In this document: piece by piece, positions 18,479 through 26,680 of the stretch | Layout: the number at the start of each line of letters is the position of its first letter | How positions within the stretch are numbered: the stretch's first letter is position 1 | Assembly (NCBI GenBank): GCA_002773855.1 | Contig: PEZY01000005.1 | Location: forward strand, 211,460 to 275,459 | DNA from: Candidatus Buchananbacteria bacterium CG10_big_fil_rev_8_21_14_0_10_33_19 | GTDB lineage: Bacteria > Patescibacteria > ABY1 > 2-01-FULL-39-33 | DNA length: 64,000 bases | Direction: 5' to 3' | The notes under the pieces: model-generated | Seen by the model: only the letters and a program-made list of their open reading frames with translations | What the model was told of the DNA's origin: nothing | Database searches by the model: none | Position numbers and translations under genes: made by a program

Positions 18479-19063
18479 TTATTTTTGGCCTAAAATTTTT
18501 AAGGCTTCTTTTATTTTGTCACCGGTTTCAGTGGCTTTAACGTGTGATAATACTTCCCTCACTTGTGATGGCGAGTAACCCAAACCAATCAAAGCCTCTA
18601 GTGCCTCACCAAACTGATCACTCCAATCACCACCACCGCTACTTTCAATACCACCAATTTTATTCTGTAAACCGGCCACAATTTTTTGAGCTGTCTTGGG
18701 GCCAATACCCGATACCTTACTTAAGATATCCGCATTGCCAGTGTTGGCCGCCTCTTTTAAATCTTCAACTTTAGCTTTGTGTAAAATATTTATAGCACTC
18801 TTGGGCCCTACTCCAGAAATCGAAATTAAAATTTCAAAAAAACCCAATTCTTCATGAGTCGCAAAGCCATAAAGATCCAAAGCCGTTTCGGCCACTTGAG
18901 TATAAATAAATAATTCTATATCCTGACCAGTTTGTAAATTATTCACCAATCTATCCAAAGTATAAACCTTATAACCCACTCCAGAAACATCAATAATTAT
19001 AAAATTATCTTTTTTGGGAATAGCGCTTTTATATTTTATATTACCTCTGAGGTAAGCAATCAT
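18479..19063 (-). CDS. ruvA: Holliday junction branch migration protein RuvA
   Basis: 194 residues, typical length. N-terminal OB fold (MIAYLRGNI, then DVSGVGYKV), two helix-hairpin-helix motifs (ISGVGPKSAINIL and VSGIGPKTAQKIV) and the C-terminal RuvB-binding domain (EALIGLGYSPSQVREVL). RuvA binds four-way DNA junctions and loads RuvB. ruvB and ruvC are not in the window. Lies between trhP (27 bases upstream) and murE, so it is probably expressed from the trhP promoter. Confidence 0.97.
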   Translation of the reverse strand: MIAYLRGNIKYKSAIPKKDNFIIIDVSGVGYKVYTLDRLVNNLQTGQDIELFIYTQVAETALDLYGFATHEELGFFEILISISGVGPKSAINILHKAKVEDLKEAANTGNADILSKVSGIGPKTAQKIVAGLQNKIGGIESSGGGDWSDQFGEALEALIGLGYSPSQVREVLSHVKATETGDKIKEALKILGQK

Positions 19064-19090
19064 AATTATTATTGTAAATTTAAACCCTCT

Positions 19091-20338
19091 TTAAGCCTTT
19101 ATTTTTCTAATCAAACTCATATTCACTATATCATATTTTGTACTAACTTCCACATAATATAATTCAGCAGTGCCGCCACGAATTTTATCTAAACTTTTAC
19201 CATTTTCGGTAAAAAATTCTTTAAATTTAATTTTATATACATCTCGTGGTGTCAAAATTTCAATATTTTCATTAGAGTCCAAGGAATTATGAGCTTTCAA
19301 TGTTATTGTTTGACGACTACTATTTAATTTTTCTACTCCCACTACTTCCCCCACAAATTCCCAATCACTCATGGCCTTAGAGGTTTTAAATTCCTGTCGA
19401 CTATTATTCTCATCACCCAATAAAAAACCAGTGGTGTAACCACGATTATCTATCTTATTTAATTCACTTTTTATTTCTTTTAATTTTTTATTTTTTGGAT
19501 CACTGTTTTCAACAATTAATAAATCCATCGCCTGACGATAAGCTCTGATGACTGTGGCTAAATAATAAATACTTTTGGTGCGACCTTCTATTTTAAAAGA
19601 CACTATCCCCGCTTTAGATAAAGATTCTAAATGATTCATTAAATTTAAATCCTTAGAGTTCATAATATAGGTGCCATTTTCATCTTGTTCAACCGGGATC
19701 ATTTCGCCTGGTCGCTTCGGTTCTTCTAAATAAACATTGTAATTCCAACGACAGGATTGTGTACACATCCCCAAATTAGCACTCCGCTTGTTAAACCAAG
19801 CTGACAGATAGCAGCGCCCAGAATAACTCATACACATAGACCCATGCACAAATATTTCCAATTCTACCTTAGGTACTTTTTTATGAATCTCAACAATATC
19901 TACTAGTGATGTTTCTCGCCCCAGAATTACTCGCTCCACGCCTTGATCTTGCCAAAATTTAACAGCTTCATAATTTAAAGTATTCATTTGTGTCGATAAA
20001 TGAACTGGAATTTCCGGGATAATTCTTTTGACTACAGCCAAAACTCCTGGGTCAGCCAAAATAATAGCATCAGGTTTAAATTCTTTTATTTTTTTTAAAT
20101 AATTTGGCAACAATTTAAAATGCCGGTTATGAGCAAATATATTAATCGTAATATATACTTTTTTACCAAGTTGATGAGCATAATCGATACCAATTTTAAT
20201 ATCTTTTAAATCAAAATCAGTTTTCGCTCTAAGTGAATAGGCTGGTAAACCAATATAAACGGCATCGGCGCCATAGGCGAAAGCAATTTTTAATTTCTTT
20301 AAACTGCCGGCTGGTGCTAATAATTCAATTCTTTTCAT
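19091..20338 (-). CDS. trhP: Peptidase U32-family tRNA hydroxylation protein TrhP (YegQ)
   Basis: 415 residues. It opens RIELLAPAGSLKKLKIAFAY, typical of family U32, and carries the cysteine-rich signature around HGSMCMSYSGRCYLS with CTQSCRWNYNV downstream, residues thought to bind an iron-sulfur cluster. The RPGEMIPVEQDENGTYIMNS segment and the SFKIEGRTKS motif match the YegQ/TrhP branch, which makes 5-hydroxyuridine at tRNA position 34 from prephenate. First gene of an operon with ruvA and murE. Despite the name, no protease activity is established for this branch. Confidence 0.9.
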   Translation of the reverse strand: MKRIELLAPAGSLKKLKIAFAYGADAVYIGLPAYSLRAKTDFDLKDIKIGIDYAHQLGKKVYITINIFAHNRHFKLLPNYLKKIKEFKPDAIILADPGVLAVVKRIIPEIPVHLSTQMNTLNYEAVKFWQDQGVERVILGRETSLVDIVEIHKKVPKVELEIFVHGSMCMSYSGRCYLSAWFNKRSANLGMCTQSCRWNYNVYLEEPKRPGEMIPVEQDENGTYIMNSKDLNLMNHLESLSKAGIVSFKIEGRTKSIYYLATVIRAYRQAMDLLIVENSDPKNKKLKEIKSELNKIDNRGYTTGFLLGDENNSRQEFKTSKAMSDWEFVGEVVGVEKLNSSRQTITLKAHNSLDSNENIEILTPRDVYKIKFKEFFTENGKSLDKIRGGTAELYYVEVSTKYDIVNMSLIRKIKA

Positions 20339-20423
20339 AAATAATTTAAATAGTATAAAACGAGAAAATTATACAATAATATAGCTAAAAATTCAAGTTA
20401 AACAAAAAATAAACAAATAAAAA

Positions 20424-20444
20424 ATAGGCAATTTAATTGCCTAT
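20424..20444 (-). terminator. Terminator after the MazG-NadD gene
   Basis: Stem ATAGGCAA/TTGCCTAT followed on the minus strand by TTTTT, 12 bases after the stop codon. Confidence 0.85.
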
Positions 20445-20455
20445 TAAAACCAAAA

Positions 20456-21319
20456 TTACCTATACAGTTGATGTGCCAAAATATAATTAAAAATATGTTC
20501 ATCAAGTTCTGGCATCATTATATCTTGGTGTCTTAACCACTCTCGAACATTAGTCGAAGCAGTATCCGGCACATCACTTTCTTCGGTCAGAAAAATATGC
20601 GGTGGTCTAAGGTACCAATTAACAGATTCATTTCTTTTTACGCCAATTCTTGGCACTACCACAAAGCGCATCATTCTTTCTAGTTCTTCATAACCTACCC
20701 AAGTGGGAAAATCATTAGCATTATCCATACCAATAATAATACTAAAATCATATTGATCTTTGGCCATCTGTTGATCTAAAAGTGTTTTAACAAAATGATA
20801 AGTTTGTCCAGCTAATTGATTTTTTATTTCAAAATCAAACACCTTAATACGACCATCGACTCTAGCTGCAATTTCGCACATCCGCAAACGGTGTTCTGGA
20901 TCAATCATCTGCTTACCATTCATATGACGATAACAAGGCATTAGCCAAACTTCATCAAAAGTTTTGCTGGTATTTAAAACAAACTGAGCCAACTTGATAT
21001 GACCAATTGTTGGCGGATCAAAAGCTCCGCCTAGTATAGCTACCTTTAACTTACGGCCCAACGTTTTATACTGCTCTTCACGCCTTTGAATTTTAACCAG
21101 AGTAGCTCTAACATTTTTTTCATAATCCCAACCACATTCGTTACACAGCTGAATAGCAGAGGCTAGTAGATCTCCAACTTCTTCCTGAAGATTAGCAACA
21201 CCAGTCATTCGATGAAGTTCTATAGCTTCATCTAAAATATCATTCAATCTCTGTTTTAATGGTGTTCTACCAAATGTACTTTCAAAAATATCTTTTACTT
21301 GTTTTTGTAATTTGTTCAT
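20456..21319 (-). CDS. nadD: Fusion of MazG-like nucleotide pyrophosphohydrolase and NadD nicotinate-nucleotide adenylyltransferase
   Basis: 287 residues. Residues 1-90 form a MazG-like all-alpha NTP pyrophosphohydrolase: the metal-binding ExxE (E31, E34) and EExxD (E46, E47, D50) motifs are intact. Residues 91-287 are a NadD-type adenylyltransferase with GGAFDPPTIGH (97-107), the GMDNANDF substrate segment and STNVREWLR, the family's (S/T)xxxR ATP motif. NadD makes NaAD from NaMN and ATP and releases pyrophosphate; MazG removes aberrant NTPs and also yields pyrophosphate. It is a solitary gene with its own promoter (21369-21397), a strong ribosome site (AAGGGAG) and a terminator. Both catalytic sets look functional. 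Confidence 0.88.
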   Translation of the reverse strand: MNKLQKQVKDIFESTFGRTPLKQRLNDILDEAIELHRMTGVANLQEEVGDLLASAIQLCNECGWDYEKNVRATLVKIQRREEQYKTLGRKLKVAILGGAFDPPTIGHIKLAQFVLNTSKTFDEVWLMPCYRHMNGKQMIDPEHRLRMCEIAARVDGRIKVFDFEIKNQLAGQTYHFVKTLLDQQMAKDQYDFSIIIGMDNANDFPTWVGYEELERMMRFVVVPRIGVKRNESVNWYLRPPHIFLTEESDVPDTASTNVREWLRHQDIMMPELDEHIFNYILAHQLYR

Positions 21320-21368
21320 CAGAAAGGCTTCTCCCTTGGGTTAAGTTAATTTCAAAGTACAACTCATA

Positions 21369-21397
21369 ATAATAGCCAACAAGGTCAAAAATGTCAA
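21369..21397 (-). promoter_or_regulatory. Promoter of mazG-nadD
   Basis: Minus strand TTGACA (21397-21392), 17-base spacer, TATTAT (21374-21369). Confidence 0.7.
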
Positions 21398-21413
21398 ATT
21401 TAGGCCAAAAACA

Positions 21414-21440
21414 AACACTTCAAGCCTAGCTTGAAGTGTT
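21414..21440 (-). terminator. Terminator after ileS
   Basis: Perfect 12-bp stem AACACTTCAAGC/GCTTGAAGTGTT with a 3-base loop, then TGTTTTT on the minus strand. Nearly the same hairpin occurs at 51569-51595 between tsaD and tsaE. Confidence 0.88.
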
Positions 21441-21451
21441 CGCCATAAAAT

Positions 21452-24400
21452 TTAAATTTTCTGTATCGCTAATTTAACTTCTTCACCATTTAGATTAAAA
21501 CTCTTACCATGATCATCCTGATTAATTAATTTAGAGGTTAAAGTAGAATTCTTTAGTTCGGTTGAAAGTTTTTCACCAGTTAACACTTGTTTCATTATTT
21601 CGCTATCACTAGTCCACAAAACATTTATCCGATCACCAATAGTTAAGCCATCTGTCTTTCTTAAGCTATTAATAGTTCTAATTAATTCTCGAAGTAAGCC
21701 TTCTAATTTTAATTCATCAGTTAATTCTAAATCTAATTCTACTTTTATTTCTGCGCCTTTTTCAAACTCGACAGTTTTCACATTTACTTCATCAGCGATT
21801 AGTTCAGATAGTTCGACTGGCAAATCATAACCAATGACTTTTAATTTAGCTAGCGGTTGTCTAATCTTTACTCCTTTTTCTGCTCGCATAGCCAAGCCCA
21901 TTTCCACAATTCGTCTCACACTCTCCATTTGATCAATTATTTTATCATCAATGTTTCCAGCTTGTGGCCATTTGGCTAAATGAACTGATTCTAATTCTCC
22001 ACCCACCCCACGGTAAACAGACTCAGCTAAAAACGGGACAAACGGTGCCATTACCTTGGATATTTCAATTAAGACAAAATTAAAAGTAGCAATCGCTTGA
22101 TTCTTATCTTCGGTATCACCAGATTTAAAACGATCTCGACTGCGTCTTAACCACCAAGTTGAAAATTCATCAATAAAATCCTGAATTGGTCGCACCGCTT
22201 TAGCCAATTGATAATTATCCATCTCTTTGGAGACAGCTACTATTAATTCATTTAACTTCGATAACAGCCACTTATCCAAAATATTTTTAGATTGATTATT
22301 TGGTTTAATGTTTTTATCTTCATATAATTGATAAAACTTTAAAACATTATTAGTTAACATCACCACTTTTTGGAAAGCTTCTTTAACTCCCACTTCCGAA
22401 AAATTCAAATTTTCGGATGTCATCACTGGTGATGATAATAAATAAAACCGCAAAGCGTCAGCTCCATACTTATCCATTATCAAATCTGGTTCTGGATAAT
22501 TCTTTAGTCGTTTACTCATCTTATTGCCATCCTCAGCTAGTACGATACCATTAGCAATAACATTTAAAAAGGCTGGCTTATCAAACAAAGCCGTGGCTAA
22601 AATCATTAAAGTATAAAACCAACCTCTGGTTTGATCGACACCTTCAGCAATAAAATCAGCTGGAAAAGTATCTTGGAATTTATCTTTATTTTCAAACGGA
22701 TAATGCAGTTGAGCATATGGCATCGAACCAGATTCAAACCAACAATCCAACACTTCTGGCACTCGTTTCATTTCACCAGTACACTTTTCACATTTAAATC
22801 TGATAGTATCAACAACATCCTTATGAATATCTACTGTTCTATTTTTTAACTGGGTAATTTCGGTATTATCTGGCATATCATGATCAAAAACATTTTCCTG
22901 TTTAGTACCAGATAACTTAGCCGCCAAAACTCTAATATTATCACCATGTGAGACTAATAAAACATTTTTATCTGGGTACTGATTTCTAATATCTTTGACA
23001 AGATCCAGCATTCTATTTTCTATATCCAAAACGCTTTCACCACCGCCAGGCAAAGATTTAGTATAAGTCTTACGCCAATCTGCTAATGCTTTTGCAGCAT
23101 CCTCATTGGCATCAGACTGATCTTGTAATTCACCAGGATTGACTTCATTCAATCTTTTATCAAAAATTAACCTAAGCCCTAGGCCATCAGCAATTATTTT
23201 AGCTGTTTCTCTGGCTCGCAAAACATCCGAACTAACAATTAAATCAATGTTTAAATCTTTTACATTTTTAATCGCTACTTCAGCTTGAGTTTTACCTTTT
23301 TCGGTTAAGGGATATTTATTTTCATCATCACTAAAAACATTTAAAACATTTTTTTCAGACTCGGCATGACGAATAGCATAAATATTGGTACTAAAAATTT
23401 TTGATTTGTCTAATTCTTCTAGTGAACCAACTACTTTAATATCATTACAATCATTACAACGCCAAACTGGTAATGGAGCACCCCAAAATCTAGATCTGGA
23501 AATCGCCCAATCCCGGGCGTCCTCTAGCCATTTACCAAAACGACCATTTTTCAAATGATTGGGAATCCAATTAACTTGTTGATTATTTTTAATTAAATCT
23601 TTTTTAATTTCAGTTACCTTCACAAACCAAGAAGAAGTGGCGTAGTTAAGTAACGGTGTATCACAACGCCAACAATGTGGATAGCTATGTTCATATTTTT
23701 CTTTAGCAAATAACAAGCCTTTTTCGGCTAAATATTTAATAATTACCACATCCGTTTTTTGAGTATCTTCTTTGGGCTTGACCTCTAGGCCAGCAAAAGC
23801 CTCACCAGCTTCTTTTTTGATATGACCAGTTTCATCAACATGTTGAATCATTGGCAAATTCTTTTCGTTACCCAAAGCCATATCTTCTTCACCAAAAGCT
23901 GGCGCGATATGCACTACTCCCACACCATCAGTCGTCGACACAAAATCAGCCGACACAATAATGTATAAGTTCTCCCTATAGTCTATAGCCACGTCTTTAT
24001 AACAATCAAAAAGTGGTTGATATTTTTTACCAACTAAATCATGGCCTTTTAAATTTTCTACTATCTCATAACTTTTGTCAGCAAAAACTTTCTCCAGTAA
24101 ATCTTTAGCTAAAATATAATTTACATCTTCACTTTTTACTTTTACATATTCAATATCCTCTCCCACTGCCAAAGCTACATTACCAATTAAAGTCCAAGGA
24201 GTAGTGGTCCAAGCTAGAACATAAGTCCCTGGTTCATCTACTAATTCAAATTTAGCCGTCACTGCTAAATCCTTAACATCTTTATAACCCTGAGTTACTT
24301 CAAAATTAGACAAAGTAGTTTCACAACGTGGGCAAATATGCATAGATTTATAGCCTTCATAAATCAAATCCTTGTCCCACAATTCTTTAAACACCCACCA

Positions 24401-24871
24401 AATACTTTCCATATACCATGGCTCCATAGTCCGATAATCATGTTCCATGTCTACCCATCGGCCCATTCGAGGAATTGTTTTTTTCCAAATATCAGCGTAA
24501 CGCAAAACACTTAAACGACAACTTTCATTAAATTTATCAATACCAATATCTTCAATATCCTTACGACTAGTTAAATTTAATTCTTGCTCTATCATATTTT
24601 CAACTGGCAAACCATGACAATCCCAACCCCAACGGCGTTCAACATAATGACCATTCATAGTTTGATACCTTGGTACCACATCTTTCATAATACTAGCCAC
24701 CAAATGACCATAATGAGGAGTACCAGTAGCAAACGGTGGGCCATCATAAAAACTAAAAACCTTACCATTTTTAGTAGCCTCTAAACTTTTGTGAAATATA
24801 TTATTATCTTCCCAAAATTTTTGGATTTCTTCTTCCTTTATAACTAAAGGATTCTTTTTTTGATCACTCAT
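21452..24871 (-). CDS. ileS: Isoleucyl-tRNA synthetase with an inserted histidine-phosphatase domain
   Basis: 1139 residues from ATG 24871 (MSDQKKN). Class I signatures: PHYGH (the HIGH motif, about residue 50), the CP1 editing domain, WGAPLPVWRC, and KMSKR near residue 780. The surprise is a phosphoglycerate-mutase/histidine-phosphatase domain at about 490-682. It holds AIRHAESEKN (Arg501, His502), SDVLRARETAKI, the PGGGES segment and VSHGD (His642): all the usual catalytic residues. It sits between two halves of a zinc knuckle, CNDC (472/475) and CEKC (694/697), and the frame is continuous, so it is a true in-frame insertion, not an assembly join. The leader is a T-box. Synthetase function is certain; the inserted enzyme's substrate is unknown. 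Confidence 0.96.
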   Translation of the reverse strand: MSDQKKNPLVIKEEEIQKFWEDNNIFHKSLEATKNGKVFSFYDGPPFATGTPHYGHLVASIMKDVVPRYQTMNGHYVERRWGWDCHGLPVENMIEQELNLTSRKDIEDIGIDKFNESCRLSVLRYADIWKKTIPRMGRWVDMEHDYRTMEPWYMESIWWVFKELWDKDLIYEGYKSMHICPRCETTLSNFEVTQGYKDVKDLAVTAKFELVDEPGTYVLAWTTTPWTLIGNVALAVGEDIEYVKVKSEDVNYILAKDLLEKVFADKSYEIVENLKGHDLVGKKYQPLFDCYKDVAIDYRENLYIIVSADFVSTTDGVGVVHIAPAFGEEDMALGNEKNLPMIQHVDETGHIKKEAGEAFAGLEVKPKEDTQKTDVVIIKYLAEKGLLFAKEKYEHSYPHCWRCDTPLLNYATSSWFVKVTEIKKDLIKNNQQVNWIPNHLKNGRFGKWLEDARDWAISRSRFWGAPLPVWRCNDCNDIKVVGSLEELDKSKIFSTNIYAIRHAESEKNVLNVFSDDENKYPLTEKGKTQAEVAIKNVKDLNIDLIVSSDVLRARETAKIIADGLGLRLIFDKRLNEVNPGELQDQSDANEDAAKALADWRKTYTKSLPGGGESVLDIENRMLDLVKDIRNQYPDKNVLLVSHGDNIRVLAAKLSGTKQENVFDHDMPDNTEITQLKNRTVDIHKDVVDTIRFKCEKCTGEMKRVPEVLDCWFESGSMPYAQLHYPFENKDKFQDTFPADFIAEGVDQTRGWFYTLMILATALFDKPAFLNVIANGIVLAEDGNKMSKRLKNYPEPDLIMDKYGADALRFYLLSSPVMTSENLNFSEVGVKEAFQKVVMLTNNVLKFYQLYEDKNIKPNNQSKNILDKWLLSKLNELIVAVSKEMDNYQLAKAVRPIQDFIDEFSTWWLRRSRDRFKSGDTEDKNQAIATFNFVLIEISKVMAPFVPFLAESVYRGVGGELESVHLAKWPQAGNIDDKIIDQMESVRRIVEMGLAMRAEKGVKIRQPLAKLKVIGYDLPVELSELIADEVNVKTVEFEKGAEIKVELDLELTDELKLEGLLRELIRTINSLRKTDGLTIGDRINVLWTSDSEIMKQVLTGEKLSTELKNSTLTSKLINQDDHGKSFNLNGEEVKLAIQKI

Positions 24872-24914
24872 ATTTTTGATATTTATTAATCCATTATGAC
24901 ATTTTTTGGGCAAA

Positions 24915-25062
24915 TAAAAAACCCAAATATGGTTTCAAGAGCCTTCACAGGCGGTACCATCTTGAGTTTATCTTAATTTATTAGCGATCACGGGCTAAAC
25001 CGATTGGTTCTACTAACTAAAAAGCGTTCTGCCAATGACTCTTCTGGTGATTGCCAGAATAA
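24915..25062 (-). promoter_or_regulatory. T-box leader of ileS with minimal Stem I (Ile specifier ATC)
   Basis: Minus-strand RNA. A short hairpin TTCTGG-CAATCA-CCAGAA (25059-25042) shows an ATC isoleucine codon in its 6-base loop. Then come ATTGG/CCAAT pairing with an AGTAGAA internal loop, a small GC-rich element, and the conserved T-box TGGTACCGC (24959-24951) inside a TCAAGA/TCTTGA helix, matching the antiterminator bulge. TGGT would pair with ACCA of tRNA-Ile. A weak AAACC/GGTTT hairpin plus T run (about 24933-24915) may be the terminator. Stem I resembles the ultrashort type known from actinobacterial ileS. Confidence 0.82.
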
Positions 25063-25095
25063 TATCGTCTTTTATATTGTTAAAATTGTATCTAT

Positions 25096-25124
25096 AATAT
25101 ACTAGCTGTAATCAATTTTGTCAA
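25096..25124 (-). promoter_or_regulatory. ileS promoter
   Basis: Minus strand TTGACA (25124-25119), 17-base spacer, TATATT (25101-25096); start about 25089, leader about 218 bases. Confidence 0.75.
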
Positions 25125-25166
25125 ACCAATCTGTTGTCATTAAATTACTTTCAATTTAAAAATAAA

Positions 25167-25190
25167 AAGTCCAGATTTTTTTCTGAACTT
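25167..25190 (-). terminator. Terminator after the 25228-25878 gene
   Basis: Minus strand AAGTTCAG/CTGGACTT stem (one G-T pair) followed by a TTTATTTTT run. Confidence 0.75.
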
Positions 25191-25227
25191 CTTTATACTT
25201 GATAAAACTTTTTAAATCGTCATCATT

Positions 25228-25878
25228 TTAATCTAAAATAGCAACACCTAAAGCTAGACCACCAATAAACGGCCAGAAACTATTGTTATTAACTTGGGAT
25301 GCTTCAACCATCTGACGCTGACAATCTTTTAGCTTTTCCGATATTTCATCAACAGGACGAGTCATAGCCACTAAGTGAGATCTTAGCTCTTCATTATTAT
25401 GAAACCACAAAGTAATACTATTAACTTCATACATCGTTAGACCACCGTACCGCTCACCAAAGCCCGTGAAACAAATTTCCGCAATCGGCGATGGAGTATC
25501 ATCCAGTTGAGAGTCAGACTCACTCAAAACATTGATGCGAATTTTACTAATGGGCACTGTCTCATTTCTATAGCCATCAAAAAGCAATATCGCTTTAGAA
25601 CTTTCAGCGCCAACAATGTATATGGCCTTAATTAGACCACAACGATGTTTAAATTCACGCCAAACCTTTTTTGAATCTGGCACTTCGTCTTTACTAATTT
25701 CAACATATTCCGTTTTAACTTTCGTATGAGCTGGAATTAATCTAAAGCCTAACAACTTGAACTCTGGAACCTCAATTTGCACTTTTCTGGCAACAGGCCA
25801 ATTAGTAACAGATATTTGATTAGACCTGGGATTACACCATTTGGAATTAGTTAATTCTTGTCTTTCCTTATTGCTCAT
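25228..25878 (-). CDS. Orphan protein with C-terminal hydrophobic segment
   Basis: 216 residues; I do not recognise a family. The body is a mixed alpha/beta domain with Trp/Arg-rich motifs (VWREFKHRCGLIKAIYIVG), and the last 15 residues (FIGGLALGVAILD) form a hydrophobic, probably membrane-associated tail. No signal peptide. It is a solitary gene with a TTGACA-like promoter about 40-75 bases upstream, a good ribosome site (AGGAG, 8 bases before ATG) and its own terminator, a style shared by other orphan genes here. Frame integrity, ribosome site and terminator make it a real gene; function unknown. Confidence 0.75.
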   Translation of the reverse strand: MSNKERQELTNSKWCNPRSNQISVTNWPVARKVQIEVPEFKLLGFRLIPAHTKVKTEYVEISKDEVPDSKKVWREFKHRCGLIKAIYIVGAESSKAILLFDGYRNETVPISKIRINVLSESDSQLDDTPSPIAEICFTGFGERYGGLTMYEVNSITLWFHNNEELRSHLVAMTRPVDEISEKLKDCQRQMVEASQVNNNSFWPFIGGLALGVAILD

Positions 25879-25993
25879 TTCTTTACTCCTGTGGTTGACT
25901 ATTTATAATGTACTAACTATAGATATATCATATATCTAGTAATTTGTCAATCATCAATAATAAAAAACGCTTACTACGCATTTATTCAACAAA

Positions 25994-26020
25994 AAACCAC
26001 TAATAGCTCACCAGTGGTTT
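25994..26020 (-). terminator. Terminator after the ferredoxin gene
   Basis: AAACCACT/AGTGGTTT stem with an A run on the plus strand (T run on the minus strand), 24 bases after the stop. Confidence 0.85.
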
Positions 26021-26043
26021 TCTAATATATCTGAATTTATTAT

Positions 26044-26235
26044 CTATTCCCAGCTAATAGCTTGAACCGGACAAGCGGTTATTGCTTCATCTACCTTGTC
26101 TTTATTAGTTTTATAGTCAGCCTTTTGGACCACGGCAATGATTCTATCGTCTTTGTCTTCCATCTTAAAAACCTCTGGACACACGGCTTCACAGGTACCA
26201 CAACCAATACAACTATCATTTACAATTGGTTTCAT
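26044..26235 (-). CDS. Ferredoxin, single [4Fe-4S] type
   Basis: 63 residues. CIGCGTCEAVCPEVF supplies three cluster cysteines; ITACPVQAI supplies the fourth. This is the mono-cluster pattern with a possible disulfide from the remaining Cys pair. An electron carrier; the clear partner in this window is the 2-oxoacid:ferredoxin oxidoreductase at 54.4-56.8 kb. Last gene of argS-response regulator-ferredoxin (gaps 35 and 29 bases), ended by a terminator. Confidence 0.95.
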   Translation of the reverse strand: MKPIVNDSCIGCGTCEAVCPEVFKMEDKDDRIIAVVQKADYKTNKDKVDEAITACPVQAISWE

Positions 26236-26264
26236 ATTATTTGGAATAATTAATTAAAATTTAA

Positions 26265-26645
26265 TCACTTAATAGCCAATATATCCTTAATTTTTTGTGC
26301 TAATTTGGCCGGCGTATAATCTGATTTTATTAAATAATTTTTAGCTCCCAGCTTCATGGCTCGATCTATTTCCGCTTTTTGAGTTAAGTTACTAAAAACA
26401 TAAATCATAGTCTTACTAGCAACTTTATCAGCCTTAATTTCACCTAAAACCTCATAACCATCCTTTTTAGGAATAATTAAATCCAATAACACTAAATCTG
26501 GTTTAATCTTTTTTACTGCGCTTAAAGTATTAGCACCATCATTTAACACAGTAACCTCAAAACCAGCCTGTTTTAAGGAAATACTAAATAAATCAGCTAG
26601 ATCTGGCTCATCTTCAACTAGTAATATTTTATATTTTTTAGTCAT
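26265..26645 (-). CDS. Stand-alone response regulator receiver domain (CheY-like)
   Basis: 126 residues from ATG 26645. A lone receiver domain: acidic pair EDEPD after strand 1, phosphorylated Asp in DLVLLDLIIP, conserved Ser/Thr (VFSNLT) and Lys (YLIKSD). No output domain, so it acts through a partner. The two hybrid-free histidine kinases at 31.8-35.1 kb are candidate partners, though distant. Located between argS and a ferredoxin gene in one apparent operon. Confidence 0.93.
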   Translation of the reverse strand: MTKKYKILLVEDEPDLADLFSISLKQAGFEVTVLNDGANTLSAVKKIKPDLVLLDLIIPKKDGYEVLGEIKADKVASKTMIYVFSNLTQKAEIDRAMKLGAKNYLIKSDYTPAKLAQKIKDILAIK

Positions 26646-26680
26646 ATATTTATTATACACCAATTTATAATAAGTAAAAA

